From contig NZ_PQSU01000004.1 in assembly GCF_002920615.1 (NCBI RefSeq), positions 248,001-312,000 on the forward strand: DNA of 64,000 bases, read 5' to 3'. Below, in pieces: positions 38,721-46,505 of this stretch. The position numbers and the translations under genes were made by a program. Position 1 is the first letter of the stretch. Every line of letters begins with the position of its first letter. Under the pieces are notes generated by a model. The model ran no database searches. It was given only the letters and a program-made list of their open reading frames with translations, and was not told the origin of the DNA. Origin of the DNA: Streptomyces sp. Ru62 (lineage in GTDB: Bacteria > Actinomycetota > Actinomycetes > Streptomycetales > Streptomycetaceae).

Positions 38721-40112
38721 TCAGCGACCTTCCACGGACGGCGCGGAACCCGGCAGCGGACGCCCCGCCGACTCCGACATCCGCCACACGGCGACACCGC
38801 CCACGACAGCCGCGGCCATCATGTAGTACGCGGGCATCATCATGTTCCCGGTCGCCCCGATCAGCGCGGTCACGACCAGCGGAGTCGTACCGCCGAACAG
38901 GGACACGGACACGTTGAACCCGATCGACAGGGACCCGTACCGCACGCGCGTCGGGAACAGAGCGGGCAGCGCGGCCGGCATGGCCGCCGTGAAGCACACC
39001 AGGAGCAGACCCAGCGCGCCCATGCCCAGCCCGACGGCGAGCAGGCTGCCCTCGCGGATCAGCAGCAGCGCCGGGACGGACAGGAACAGGAAGCCCGCGC
39101 AGCCCGCCGCGATCACCGGCCGGCGGCCGACCCGGTCGGTCAGCGCGCCCACGAACGGCTGCACGATCATCATCAGGGCCATCACACCGAGCACGACCAG
39201 CAGCCCGTGTGTCTCGTCGTACTTCAGCTCACTGGTGAGGTAGCTCGGCATGTACGACAGCAGCATGTAGTCGGTGACGTTGAAGACCAGGACCAGGCCC
39301 ATGCACAGCAGCAGCGACTTCCACTGGCCGGTGATCATCTCGCGCAGCGGCACCTTCGGCCGGGCCGCCTCCGCCTTCTCGACCTCCGCCGCGAACGCCG
39401 GGGTCTCCTCCAGCCGCATCCGCAGATACAGGCCGATGATGCCCATCGGGCCCGCGATCAGGAACGGGATGCGCCAGCCCCACGAGGTGAGGTCGTCCGA
39501 GGACAGCAGCGCGGTCATGAGCGTGACCAGACCCGCGCCGCCGATGTAACCGGCGAGCGTGCCGAACTCCAGCCAGCTGCCGAGGAAGCCGCGCTTCCTG
39601 TCCGGCGCGTACTCGGCGATGAACGTCGTCGCGCCCGCGTACTCACCGCCGGTGGAGAAGCCCTGCACCAGACGGGCGGCGAGCAGCAGGAGCGGCGCTC
39701 CGACGCCGATCGTCGCGTACGACGGGATCAGGCCGATCGCGAACGTACCCGCCGCCATCATGATCATCGTGACCGCGAGGACCTTCTGCCGGCCCACGCG
39801 GTCGCCCAGCGGGCCGAAGACCATGCCGCCGAGCGGACGGACCAGGAAGGCCGCCGCGAAGGCGCCGAACGTCGACAGCAACTGCGCGGTCGGGTTGCCG
39901 GACGGGAAGAAGACCTTGCCCAGGGTGACGGCGATGTAGCTGTAGACGCCGAAGTCGAACCACTCCATCGCGTTGCCGAGCGCCGCCGCCTTCACGGCGC
40001 GCCTGACGAGCGCGGGGTCGGTGACGGTGACGTCACGGGCGGCACGGGCCTGGGCGGCCCGCCGCGGTTTGAGGGGCGGGGTGACGGCTGAGGCGGTGGT
40101 AGCGGTCGCCAA
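38721..40112 (-). CDS. MHS-family (ProP-like) metabolite transporter
   Basis: A 463-aa MFS protein of the metabolite:H+ symporter family. Features are GNAMEWFDFGVYSYIAVTLG in helix 1, PLGGMVFGPLGDRVGRQKVL as motif A, and RLVQGFSTGGEYAGATTFIA, which is typical of ProP and ShiA-like carriers. Twelve hydrophobic segments are present. Likely cargo is a compatible solute, dicarboxylate or aromatic acid; it cannot be narrowed down by sequence. The TTG start has only a weak ribosome site. The divergent region to its right carries a perfect 27-bp palindrome. Confidence 0.9.
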   Translation of the reverse strand: MATATTASAVTPPLKPRRAAQARAARDVTVTDPALVRRAVKAAALGNAMEWFDFGVYSYIAVTLGKVFFPSGNPTAQLLSTFGAFAAAFLVRPLGGMVFGPLGDRVGRQKVLAVTMIMMAAGTFAIGLIPSYATIGVGAPLLLLAARLVQGFSTGGEYAGATTFIAEYAPDRKRGFLGSWLEFGTLAGYIGGAGLVTLMTALLSSDDLTSWGWRIPFLIAGPMGIIGLYLRMRLEETPAFAAEVEKAEAARPKVPLREMITGQWKSLLLCMGLVLVFNVTDYMLLSYMPSYLTSELKYDETHGLLVVLGVMALMMIVQPFVGALTDRVGRRPVIAAGCAGFLFLSVPALLLIREGSLLAVGLGMGALGLLLVCFTAAMPAALPALFPTRVRYGSLSIGFNVSVSLFGGTTPLVVTALIGATGNMMMPAYYMMAAAVVGGVAVWRMSESAGRPLPGSAPSVEGR

Positions 40113-40226
40113 AACGGGGCTCGCCTACCTTTCGACGGGGACAGGGACGGACCCGGACGGCGACGGTGACGTACGGCGGGCCGAAAATCGACCATAGGCG
40201 GAGTTCTACCCCTTACGTCCCGCATG

Positions 40227-40253
40227 CGTTTAGCTGCACAGTGCAGCTAAACG
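40227..40253. promoter_or_regulatory. Perfect 27-bp palindrome in the divergent promoter region
   Basis: CGTTTAGCTGCAC, A, GTGCAGCTAAACG is an exact inverted repeat with 13-base arms. It lies 115 bases upstream of the MHS transporter start and 252 bases upstream of the GT87-PAP2 gene, the only marked feature in this 392-base gap. Neither strand has a T tract after it, which argues for a protein-binding operator rather than a terminator. The 1-base centre fits TetR or GntR family sites. Confidence 0.7.
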
Positions 40254-40504
40254 GCGCATACGCAGGTACGTCTGCCCCTTCGCCGGGGGCCATGCCCGCA
40301 GCTCGGTGTGATCCTTCTCGCGCCCCCCGCGCGCAACCGACCGCACCCCGGACTATGGTCTTTCGGACAAAAAGAGACCGACGTCAGGTGAATCGGGGGT
40401 TGCCTGCGTCCCTCTCCGGGGGGTCTGCGAGGCTCAGAAGGAGCGCAGAGGGGAACCCGGCGCGGACCGGCGGCCGGGACGACGGGGCGGGAGGCCGACG
40501 AGGC

Positions 40505-42568
40505 GTGGCGAACGTGGAGCACAGCGGGCGACCGGCGGACGTCTTCGGAAGAGCGGCGGTCGGAGCGCGGCTGCGCGCCACCCGGCTCGCCCTGTGGGCG
40601 GTGGCCGCGATCCTCGCCGCACGGCAGATGGCCGTCGTCCTGACCACCCCCAGCGGCGAACGGCTCACCGACCTGGAGACCTGGGTCGGCCCCGAAGGCG
40701 TCCTGCACGTGAACGGCTCGATCTACGACTCGACGCGGTTCACCGGCACCCCCTTCGGCGGCCTGGTCCTCAAACCGCTGACGCGGTCGGCCGAGGCCGC
40801 GCTCGGCTGGGGCTGGACCTTCGGCACCCTGCTGCTCGTCGTCGCCCTCGGCCTGGTCGCCGCCCGCGCGCTGCCCCAGCCCATCAGCCGGCGCACCTCA
40901 CTGCTGGCCGCGCCGGTCGCCATCAGCCTGCTCATGCTGTCGCTGCCGGTCCGCAACACCCTGTGGCTCGGGCAGACAAGCATCATCCCGGTCCTGCTCG
41001 TCCTGCTCGGCTGCTTCACCGTACGCGGGCAACGCGCGAGCGGCCTGTGCACGGGCCTGGCCGCCGCCCTCCAGCCGACCGTCCTGCTCTTCATCCCGCT
41101 GCTGTGGTTCACCGGCCGCCGCCGGGCCGCGCTCACCACGGCCGGCACCTTCGCCGCCTGCACCGCGCTCGCCTGGGCCGCGCTGCCGCACGACTCCCGC
41201 ACCTACTGGGTGCACCACATGGCCGGCGCCGGCCTCGGCGGCAAGGCCGACGCCCTCGCCAACCAGTCCCTGCACGGCGCCCTGCTCCGCCTCGGCCTGA
41301 CAGGCACCTCGGAGACAGCCCTCTTCCTCCTCCTCGGCGCCGGCGTCGCCGCCCTCGCCCTGCGCCGCGCGGTCCGCTACGCCCACGACGGACAGCTCCT
41401 CCTCGCCGTCGCCGTCACCGGCTGCGCCGCCGTCGCCGTGTCCCCGACCACCTGGCAGCACCAGCTGCTGTGGGTGCTGCTCGCGGTGGTCGGCCGGGTC
41501 GGCAAGCGGACCTCCGACCGTTACGTCTGGCCGGTCGCGGTCGTCCTCGTCACCACGCTCCCGGCGCAGATGATGCTGCCGCACATGCCGGTGGTGTACC
41601 CGCTGCGGGACAACCTGGTCCTGCTCGCGGCCCTGGCCGCCGCCACGGCCGTCCCCTTCCTGTCCCGCACGTCGCCCTACTACCAGACCCCGATACCGGC
41701 GCACTACGCCCCGCCGGCCCCGGCCCGCTTCCGCCGCGTCCCGCTGCTGCCCTTCCTGCGCCGGGTGCTCACCCGTCCCAACCTCCTCCTGGAACTGCTC
41801 CTCCTCCGCGTCACGTACGCGGCCTACCAGCAGGTACGGCTGGCGGCGACCGGCGGCAGCAACTCCGAGGGGCGGGCTGAGGCCGAGCGGCACGGCCATC
41901 TGATCCTCGACACCGAACGCTTCCTCCACATCGACATCGAGCACGCGGTCAACCACGCCGTGGTGAAGATCGACTGGCTGCGGGACTTCTTCGACTTCTA
42001 CTACGAGTCCTTCCACTTCGTCGTCCCGCTGACCGTCCTCGCCGTCCTGTACTGGCGCCGCCCGGTCGACTACCGCTGGGCCCGCGCCTCCCTCGGCTTC
42101 GCCACGCTGCTCGCCCTGGTCGGCTTCTGGCTGTTCCCGCTGGCCCCGCCGCGCCTGATGCCCACGCTCGGCATCATCGACACCGTCCACGGCGTCCAGG
42201 ACTTCTCCAAGCCGGACTACGGCACCCTGACCGCCCTCACCAACCAGTACGCGGCGATGCCGTCGCTGCACTTCGGCTGGTCCCTGTGGTGCGGGGTGGT
42301 GATCGCGGTGATCGCCCCGAAGTGGTGGATGAAGGCGCTGGGCCTTCTGCACCCCCTCTTCACCGTCTCGGCCATCGTCGCCACCGGCAACCACTGGGTC
42401 CTGGACGCGGTAGGGGGCGCGGTGGTGGTGACAGCGGGCTTCGGCCTGTCGTACGCCTTCCAGGGACCGCGCGCGAGGGGGCGGACGGGGGTCCGGGGAG
42501 CGGGTGCCGGGGCCGGTGCCCGTGCCGGGGCTGGGGAGGTCGGCTGTGTGGACGTCGGCAGTAAGTGA
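40505..42568 (+). CDS. Bifunctional GT87 glycosyltransferase / PAP2 phosphatase-family membrane protein
   Basis: A 687-aa polytopic membrane protein with two enzyme halves. Residues about 20-390 are a GT-C glycosyltransferase of the GT87 (DUF2029) type, with a periplasmic acidic site near LTDLETWVGPEG and polyprenyl-phosphate sugar as likely donor. Residues about 440-665 are a PAP2 / Aur1-type domain: NQYAAMPSLHFGWSLWCG supplies motif PSxH and ATGNHWVLDAVGGAVV the catalytic His and Asp. Such fused proteins are common in Streptomyces and are presumed to build or modify glycolipids or phosphoinositols. The GTG at 40505 follows GGAGG by about 10 bases; longer in-frame starts run through a promoter-like region. 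The last 30 residues are low complexity. Confidence 0.85.
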   Translation: MANVEHSGRPADVFGRAAVGARLRATRLALWAVAAILAARQMAVVLTTPSGERLTDLETWVGPEGVLHVNGSIYDSTRFTGTPFGGLVLKPLTRSAEAALGWGWTFGTLLLVVALGLVAARALPQPISRRTSLLAAPVAISLLMLSLPVRNTLWLGQTSIIPVLLVLLGCFTVRGQRASGLCTGLAAALQPTVLLFIPLLWFTGRRRAALTTAGTFAACTALAWAALPHDSRTYWVHHMAGAGLGGKADALANQSLHGALLRLGLTGTSETALFLLLGAGVAALALRRAVRYAHDGQLLLAVAVTGCAAVAVSPTTWQHQLLWVLLAVVGRVGKRTSDRYVWPVAVVLVTTLPAQMMLPHMPVVYPLRDNLVLLAALAAATAVPFLSRTSPYYQTPIPAHYAPPAPARFRRVPLLPFLRRVLTRPNLLLELLLLRVTYAAYQQVRLAATGGSNSEGRAEAERHGHLILDTERFLHIDIEHAVNHAVVKIDWLRDFFDFYYESFHFVVPLTVLAVLYWRRPVDYRWARASLGFATLLALVGFWLFPLAPPRLMPTLGIIDTVHGVQDFSKPDYGTLTALTNQYAAMPSLHFGWSLWCGVVIAVIAPKWWMKALGLLHPLFTVSAIVATGNHWVLDAVGGAVVVTAGFGLSYAFQGPRARGRTGVRGAGAGAGARAGAGEVGCVDVGSK

Positions 42569-42803
42569 CTGTCGGGCCGCTCGCTTCTCCCTCGTGCTGG
42601 AGCGGGCCGGGTCAAGGGTGGGCCGGAGGCCCGTCGCCGGAGGCGACGCGCAGCGCCCTTGACGCGGACCGCGGAAGCACGACACTGGCCAAGAGGCGGG
42701 CGGCCCAACAGCAACCGTTTCAGCCGACGTCCGAGTTCAGCGCCCAACGTCCGAGTCCAGCGCCCGGTGGCGTGACTGGCCGCCGGGTCGCCGTTCGCCG
42801 TGG

Positions 42804-43511
42804 TCATTCCCGGCCCGAGGCCGCCATCGCCAGGGCACCCGACGCCAGTGCCGCCAGCAGCAGGGGGATGCCCAGGCCGTGGTGGAGGACCAGCCAGGCG
42901 CCCAGGCAGGCACCGCCGGCCATCGCGAGCACCGAGGCCGCGCGGCGCAGGGTGCGGTGGTGCGTGGCGTCACCGAGGCGGGACTCGGAGGCCAGGCCGG
43001 TCAGGGTCATCGTCACGACGGTGGTGGTGGTCAGGTCGGGCACGCGGAACTTGCGTACCGTCGCGGTGCGCAGGCCCATCGCGAAGGCCGTGAGGCCGAT
43101 CAGGGCGTCCCGGGTCCCGGCGGTGTCCGGCCGGGCGAAGGCCACGGCCGCCGCGACGCCGACCAGCGCCGCCTCCCCCGCCAGGGCCAGCCGGGCCGAG
43201 CGGCGGCGGGAGCCCCGGCCGTATCGGCCCGTCACCCGGCCGCCGGTCACCGCGCCCAGCAGGAAGCAGACCAGGGACATGACCGCGTGGCGCACGGAGA
43301 AGCCGGGGACGCCGGCCGCGGCGAAGCCGAGGATGACCACGCTGCCGGTCACATTGGCCGTGAAGACCCGGCCCAGGCCCAGGAAGCTGACGGCGTCGAT
43401 CAGGCCGCTGACCACGGTCAGTGCCAGCAGTACGGCCACCAGCCGCAGCCCGCGCGTCTCCGGGTCCGGTACCGGTACCGGACCCGGAGACGTCGGCGGC
43501 GGCGTCGTCAT
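42804..43511 (-). CDS. DUF1275 (YoaK-like) membrane protein
   Basis: A 235-aa protein with six predicted membrane helices. The DUF1275 hallmark is SGLIDAVSFLGLGRVFTANV (residues about 35-54), followed by TGSVVILGFAAAG. The rest has SLVCFLLGAVTGGRVTGR and TAFAMGLRTATVRKFRVPDL, with TTTVVTMTLTGLA giving the second-half signature. Function unknown; often in stress or transport contexts. The ATG has GGAGGA upstream. It diverges from the secreted lipase-like gene with 118 bases between. The 235-base gap on the other side (42569-42803) holds nothing supported. Confidence 0.88.
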   Translation of the reverse strand: MTTPPPTSPGPVPVPDPETRGLRLVAVLLALTVVSGLIDAVSFLGLGRVFTANVTGSVVILGFAAAGVPGFSVRHAVMSLVCFLLGAVTGGRVTGRYGRGSRRRSARLALAGEAALVGVAAAVAFARPDTAGTRDALIGLTAFAMGLRTATVRKFRVPDLTTTTVVTMTLTGLASESRLGDATHHRTLRRAASVLAMAGGACLGAWLVLHHGLGIPLLLAALASGALAMAASGRE

Positions 43512-43629
43512 CGTTCCTCCGAGGGGACGGGAGGTGGAAAGAAGTCCACCCGGCGCGCGAAAGAAGTCCACCCGAGGACGGGGGGCTCTCGGATGTCCGG
43601 GCGCAGCGTGCGTCCGTAGCGTTCGGGAC

Positions 43630-44883
43630 ATGACTCAGGACACGCGCAACACGGTGGAAAAGCAGCCCGGTCGGCCCATCCGCAAGGGCCCGGCGGTCAC
43701 CCTGGGTGCCCTGGCGCTCGTCGGGGTCGCAGGGGTGGCACCGGGGGTCCCCGGCGCCGACGGACAGCGCGCCGGTGAGCGTGGGGAGGTCGTGTCCGTC
43801 GTACCGGTCGCCGCGCACAGCCGTGCGGAGGTCGCCCGGGCGCTGCGCGCGCAGCACATCGGTGCCGTCCCGGTGCGCTACGGCGTCCTCGCCTACCGGG
43901 TGACGTACCGCACGGTGGACCCGCAGGGCCGGCCGACCACCGCCACCGGTCTGCTCACCGTCCCGTCCGGTGGCGGGCACCGCCTCGGGCTCGTCTCCGA
44001 CACGCACGGCACCATGGCCAACCGGTCCTACGCGCCCTCCGTGGCCGAGGCCGCGCGGACGCGGTCGTACCTCTTCGCCGCCACGGGGCGCGCGGTGGCC
44101 GCGCCCGACTACCTGGGCCTGGGGGAGGGGCCCGGCCGGCACCCCTACATGGACACCCGGTCCGCGGTCACCGCCTCGGTGGACATGCTGCACGCGACCC
44201 GGACGGCGGCCGGGCTGCTGGGTCGCTCACTGACCGGGGACCTGTACGTGACCGGGTTCTCCCAGGGCGGGCAGGTGGCGATGGCGCTGGCCCGGGCGGT
44301 GCAGGGCGGGGACGCGGCCGGGTTGCGGCTGAAGGCCGTCGCGCCGGTGGCGGGGCCGTACGACCTTGAGGGCACCGAGGAGCCGGCGCTGACCGACGGC
44401 CGGGTCAACGACGTGAGCGGGGTGTTCTACCTCTCCTACTTCCTCGTGGCCCAGAACCGCCTGCACCCCATCTACAAGGACCCCGCCGAGGTGTTCCGGC
44501 AGCCGTACGCCGGGCGCGTCGAGCGGCTCTTCGACGGGCGGCACAAGGACGAGGACATCGTGCGTCAGCTCGCCCCGACCGTCCGGCAGTTGCTCACCGA
44601 CCGCTTCTACCGGCAGCTCCGCGAGCCCACCGGCGGGCTGCTCACGGCCCTGCGCGCCAACGGCCACGCCTGCGACTGGAAGCCCGAGGTGCCGGTACGG
44701 CTGTACGCGGGCGACCGCGACACCGACGTACCGATCGGCAACGCCCGGACATGCGCGCGCACCCTCGCCCAGCGGGGGGCGAGGGTGCGGGTGCTGGAGG
44801 TGGGCCCGGTCGACCACTTCGGGTCGGACCGGGCCGCGCTGGCCGGCATCGCGCGCTGGTTCAGCGGGGGCGCGGCTCGGTGA
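43630..44883 (+). CDS. Secreted lipase-type alpha/beta hydrolase
   Basis: A 417-aa exported hydrolase with a weak signal-like segment (VTLGALALVGVAGVAPGVPG, residues about 24-43). The fold and order match secreted fungal-type lipases and tannase-like enzymes: nucleophile elbow YVTGFSQGGQVAMAL, acid in LYAGDRDTDVPIGNA and base in VGPVDHFGSDRAAL. The oxyanion side is PDYLGLGEGPGRHPYMDTRS. Substrate is probably an ester of lipid or phenolic origin. It diverges from the DUF1275 gene. The ribosome site is weak, but no closer in-frame start gives a proper signal peptide. Confidence 0.85.
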   Translation: MTQDTRNTVEKQPGRPIRKGPAVTLGALALVGVAGVAPGVPGADGQRAGERGEVVSVVPVAAHSRAEVARALRAQHIGAVPVRYGVLAYRVTYRTVDPQGRPTTATGLLTVPSGGGHRLGLVSDTHGTMANRSYAPSVAEAARTRSYLFAATGRAVAAPDYLGLGEGPGRHPYMDTRSAVTASVDMLHATRTAAGLLGRSLTGDLYVTGFSQGGQVAMALARAVQGGDAAGLRLKAVAPVAGPYDLEGTEEPALTDGRVNDVSGVFYLSYFLVAQNRLHPIYKDPAEVFRQPYAGRVERLFDGRHKDEDIVRQLAPTVRQLLTDRFYRQLREPTGGLLTALRANGHACDWKPEVPVRLYAGDRDTDVPIGNARTCARTLAQRGARVRVLEVGPVDHFGSDRAALAGIARWFSGGAAR

Positions 44884-44921
44884 GGGGCGGCGGGACGGCC
44901 GGTGGCAGGGAGCCGGGTGGC

Positions 44922-45335
44922 TCAGTACCAGCCGTTGGCCTGCCAGAAGCTCCAGGCCTTGGCCGGGCTGCCGTAGCGGGAGTTCATGTAGTCCAGGCCC
45001 CACTTGATCTGGGTGGCCGGGTTGGTCTTCCAGTCGGCGCCGGCGGAGGACATCTTCGAGGCCGGCAGGGCCTGGACCAGGCCGTAGGCGCCGGACGAGC
45101 TGTTGGTGGCGGCGGGGTTCCAGCCGCTCTCGTGCTCGACGATCTTGCTGAAGGCGTTGAACTGCGCGGCGTCCGGGATCATCCGGTGCGCGATCGCCTG
45201 GGCGGAGGAGGCCGAGGTGGTGGCGGCCTGGGCGGGCGCCGCGCTCAGAGCCATACCGGCGGTGGCGGCGGCCACGGCGGCGGTGGTGAGGACCTTCTTC
45301 GGGGAAGCGATGCGGCGGATGAAGGAGACGGACAC
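44922..45335 (-). CDS. Secreted SLT-type lytic transglycosylase-like protein
   Basis: A 137-aa exported wall hydrolase: signal peptide ending AAPAQA (residues about 32-37), then a compact SLT domain. The catalytic Glu is in FSKIVEHESGWNPAATNSSS, followed by GAYGLVQALPASKM and a C-terminal Trp-rich stretch (YGSPAKAWSFWQANGWY) for glycan binding. It is the small resuscitation-linked type seen across Streptomyces. The GTG at 45335 has AAGAGGT upstream; an earlier in-frame ATG at 45401 lacks one. The 333 bases upstream form a long leader in which I see no known riboswitch. Confidence 0.88.
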   Translation of the reverse strand: MSVSFIRRIASPKKVLTTAAVAAATAGMALSAAPAQAATTSASSAQAIAHRMIPDAAQFNAFSKIVEHESGWNPAATNSSSGAYGLVQALPASKMSSAGADWKTNPATQIKWGLDYMNSRYGSPAKAWSFWQANGWY

Positions 45336-45668
45336 GGAGAACCTCTTGCGTCGGGGACGGGGGATCGCCCGCATGGGAAGGACCACGTGCTGCGGTCTCA
45401 TGCGGCGGCGCCGCGGCCCGGGTGGGCTCGTGGCGCCTGGCGACGTCGTCCAGAGAAGCAGGCCCGGAACACGTCCGCAATGACCCCTTTTACTAGTTGT
45501 GGCCGGATCGGCGGCAAACGCCGGCTCTGTGATCTGGGTCGCAAAGCCCAGGTCAGAAGGGGTGCAGGAGAGGGTGTATCAGGCAAATGGGACTACGGTC
45601 CCGGGTCGTAGGTGACGTGCGTCATGTGGGGTGCTTCACCGGACCGCTCACGGCCCGGAAGCGAGCCC
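45336..45668. other. Gap between the ECF S-component gene and the SLT gene
   Basis: This 333-base gap lies upstream of the SLT gene and downstream of the ECF operon, so it should hold the SLT promoter and leader and the operon terminator. Its middle is AT-richer (around 45484-45500). I looked for a c-di-AMP (ydaO-type) riboswitch, which often precedes such genes in Streptomyces, and did not find its conserved parts. Confidence 0.4.
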
Positions 45669-46505
45669 TCACCCGGCGGGGCCGTCGAATGTGACCGCGG
45701 TCTCGAAAGCGGCCCGCCGCGTGGCCCGGCGCAGCGCCCGCAGCACCGCCGGACCGAGGACCACGGTCAGCACCACGGTGCACAGCGCCCGGCCCAGGTC
45801 CCAGCCGAGCGAGGTGGCCAGGCAGTACGCGACGAAGTGGGCGAGGTTCTCGGCGACCGGCGCATCGCCGTGGAAGGAGATGTTCGAGGCCGCCGCGTCC
45901 AGGAAGGGCCAGCCGGCCAGGTTCATGCACGTGCCGTAGGCGAAGGCGGCCAGGAAGCCGTAGCCGGCGAGCAGCAGCAGCTCGCCACGGCCGCGCAGCC
46001 GGACCGGCCCGGGCAGCAGGCCCGCACCCATCGTGAACCAGCCCATCGCCAGCATCTGGAACGGCAGCCACGGCCCGACCCCGCCCGTGAGCAGCGCGGA
46101 CGCGAACATCGTCACCGAGCCCAGCGCGAAGCCGAAGCCCGGGCCGAGCACCCGTCCGCTGAGCACCATCAGGAAGAACATGGGCTCCAGCCCCGCCGTA
46201 CCCGCGCCGATCGGCCGCAGCGCCGCGCCCGTCGCGGCCAGCACGCCCAGCATGGCCACGGCCTTCGGCCCGAGATCCGACTCCGAGATCGTCGCCGCGA
46301 CCACCGCCACCAGCAGCACCAGCAGGCCGGAGAAGAGCCAGGGCGCGTCCTGGGCGTGCGCGTTGAGCTGGGAGGCGGGCGGGGCGAGGAAGGGCCAGCC
46401 GAAGGCGACCACGCCGACCGCGCTGGTCAGCGTCAGTGCGGCGAGCGAGCGGGGGCCGAGGCGGACGGCGCGCGTCCGCGCGGTGGCGCGGCTGCCGTGG
46501 CTCAT
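45669..46505 (-). CDS. ECF transporter S component (substrate-binding membrane subunit)
   Basis: A 278-aa integral membrane protein with six or more helices and the general look of an ECF S component (FGWPFLAPPASQLNAHAQDA near the N-terminus, then PMFFLMVLSGRVLGPGFGFA and LGSVTMFASALLTGGVGPWL, residues about 120-165). The ATG overlaps the stop of the ATPase gene by 4 bases (ATGA), so the two are co-translated. With the upstream T component, the fused ATPase and a probable cobalamin riboswitch at the operon head, the likely cargo is cobalamin or a cobinamide. The assignment of cargo is inference from context. Confidence 0.82.
   Translation of the reverse strand: MSHGSRATARTRAVRLGPRSLAALTLTSAVGVVAFGWPFLAPPASQLNAHAQDAPWLFSGLLVLLVAVVAATISESDLGPKAVAMLGVLAATGAALRPIGAGTAGLEPMFFLMVLSGRVLGPGFGFALGSVTMFASALLTGGVGPWLPFQMLAMGWFTMGAGLLPGPVRLRGRGELLLLAGYGFLAAFAYGTCMNLAGWPFLDAAASNISFHGDAPVAENLAHFVAYCLATSLGWDLGRALCTVVLTVVLGPAVLRALRRATRRAAFETAVTFDGPAG

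Noticed and set aside
45336..45668. c-di-AMP riboswitch upstream of the SLT gene
   Set aside because: The leader is long enough, but the conserved ydaO blocks are not present.
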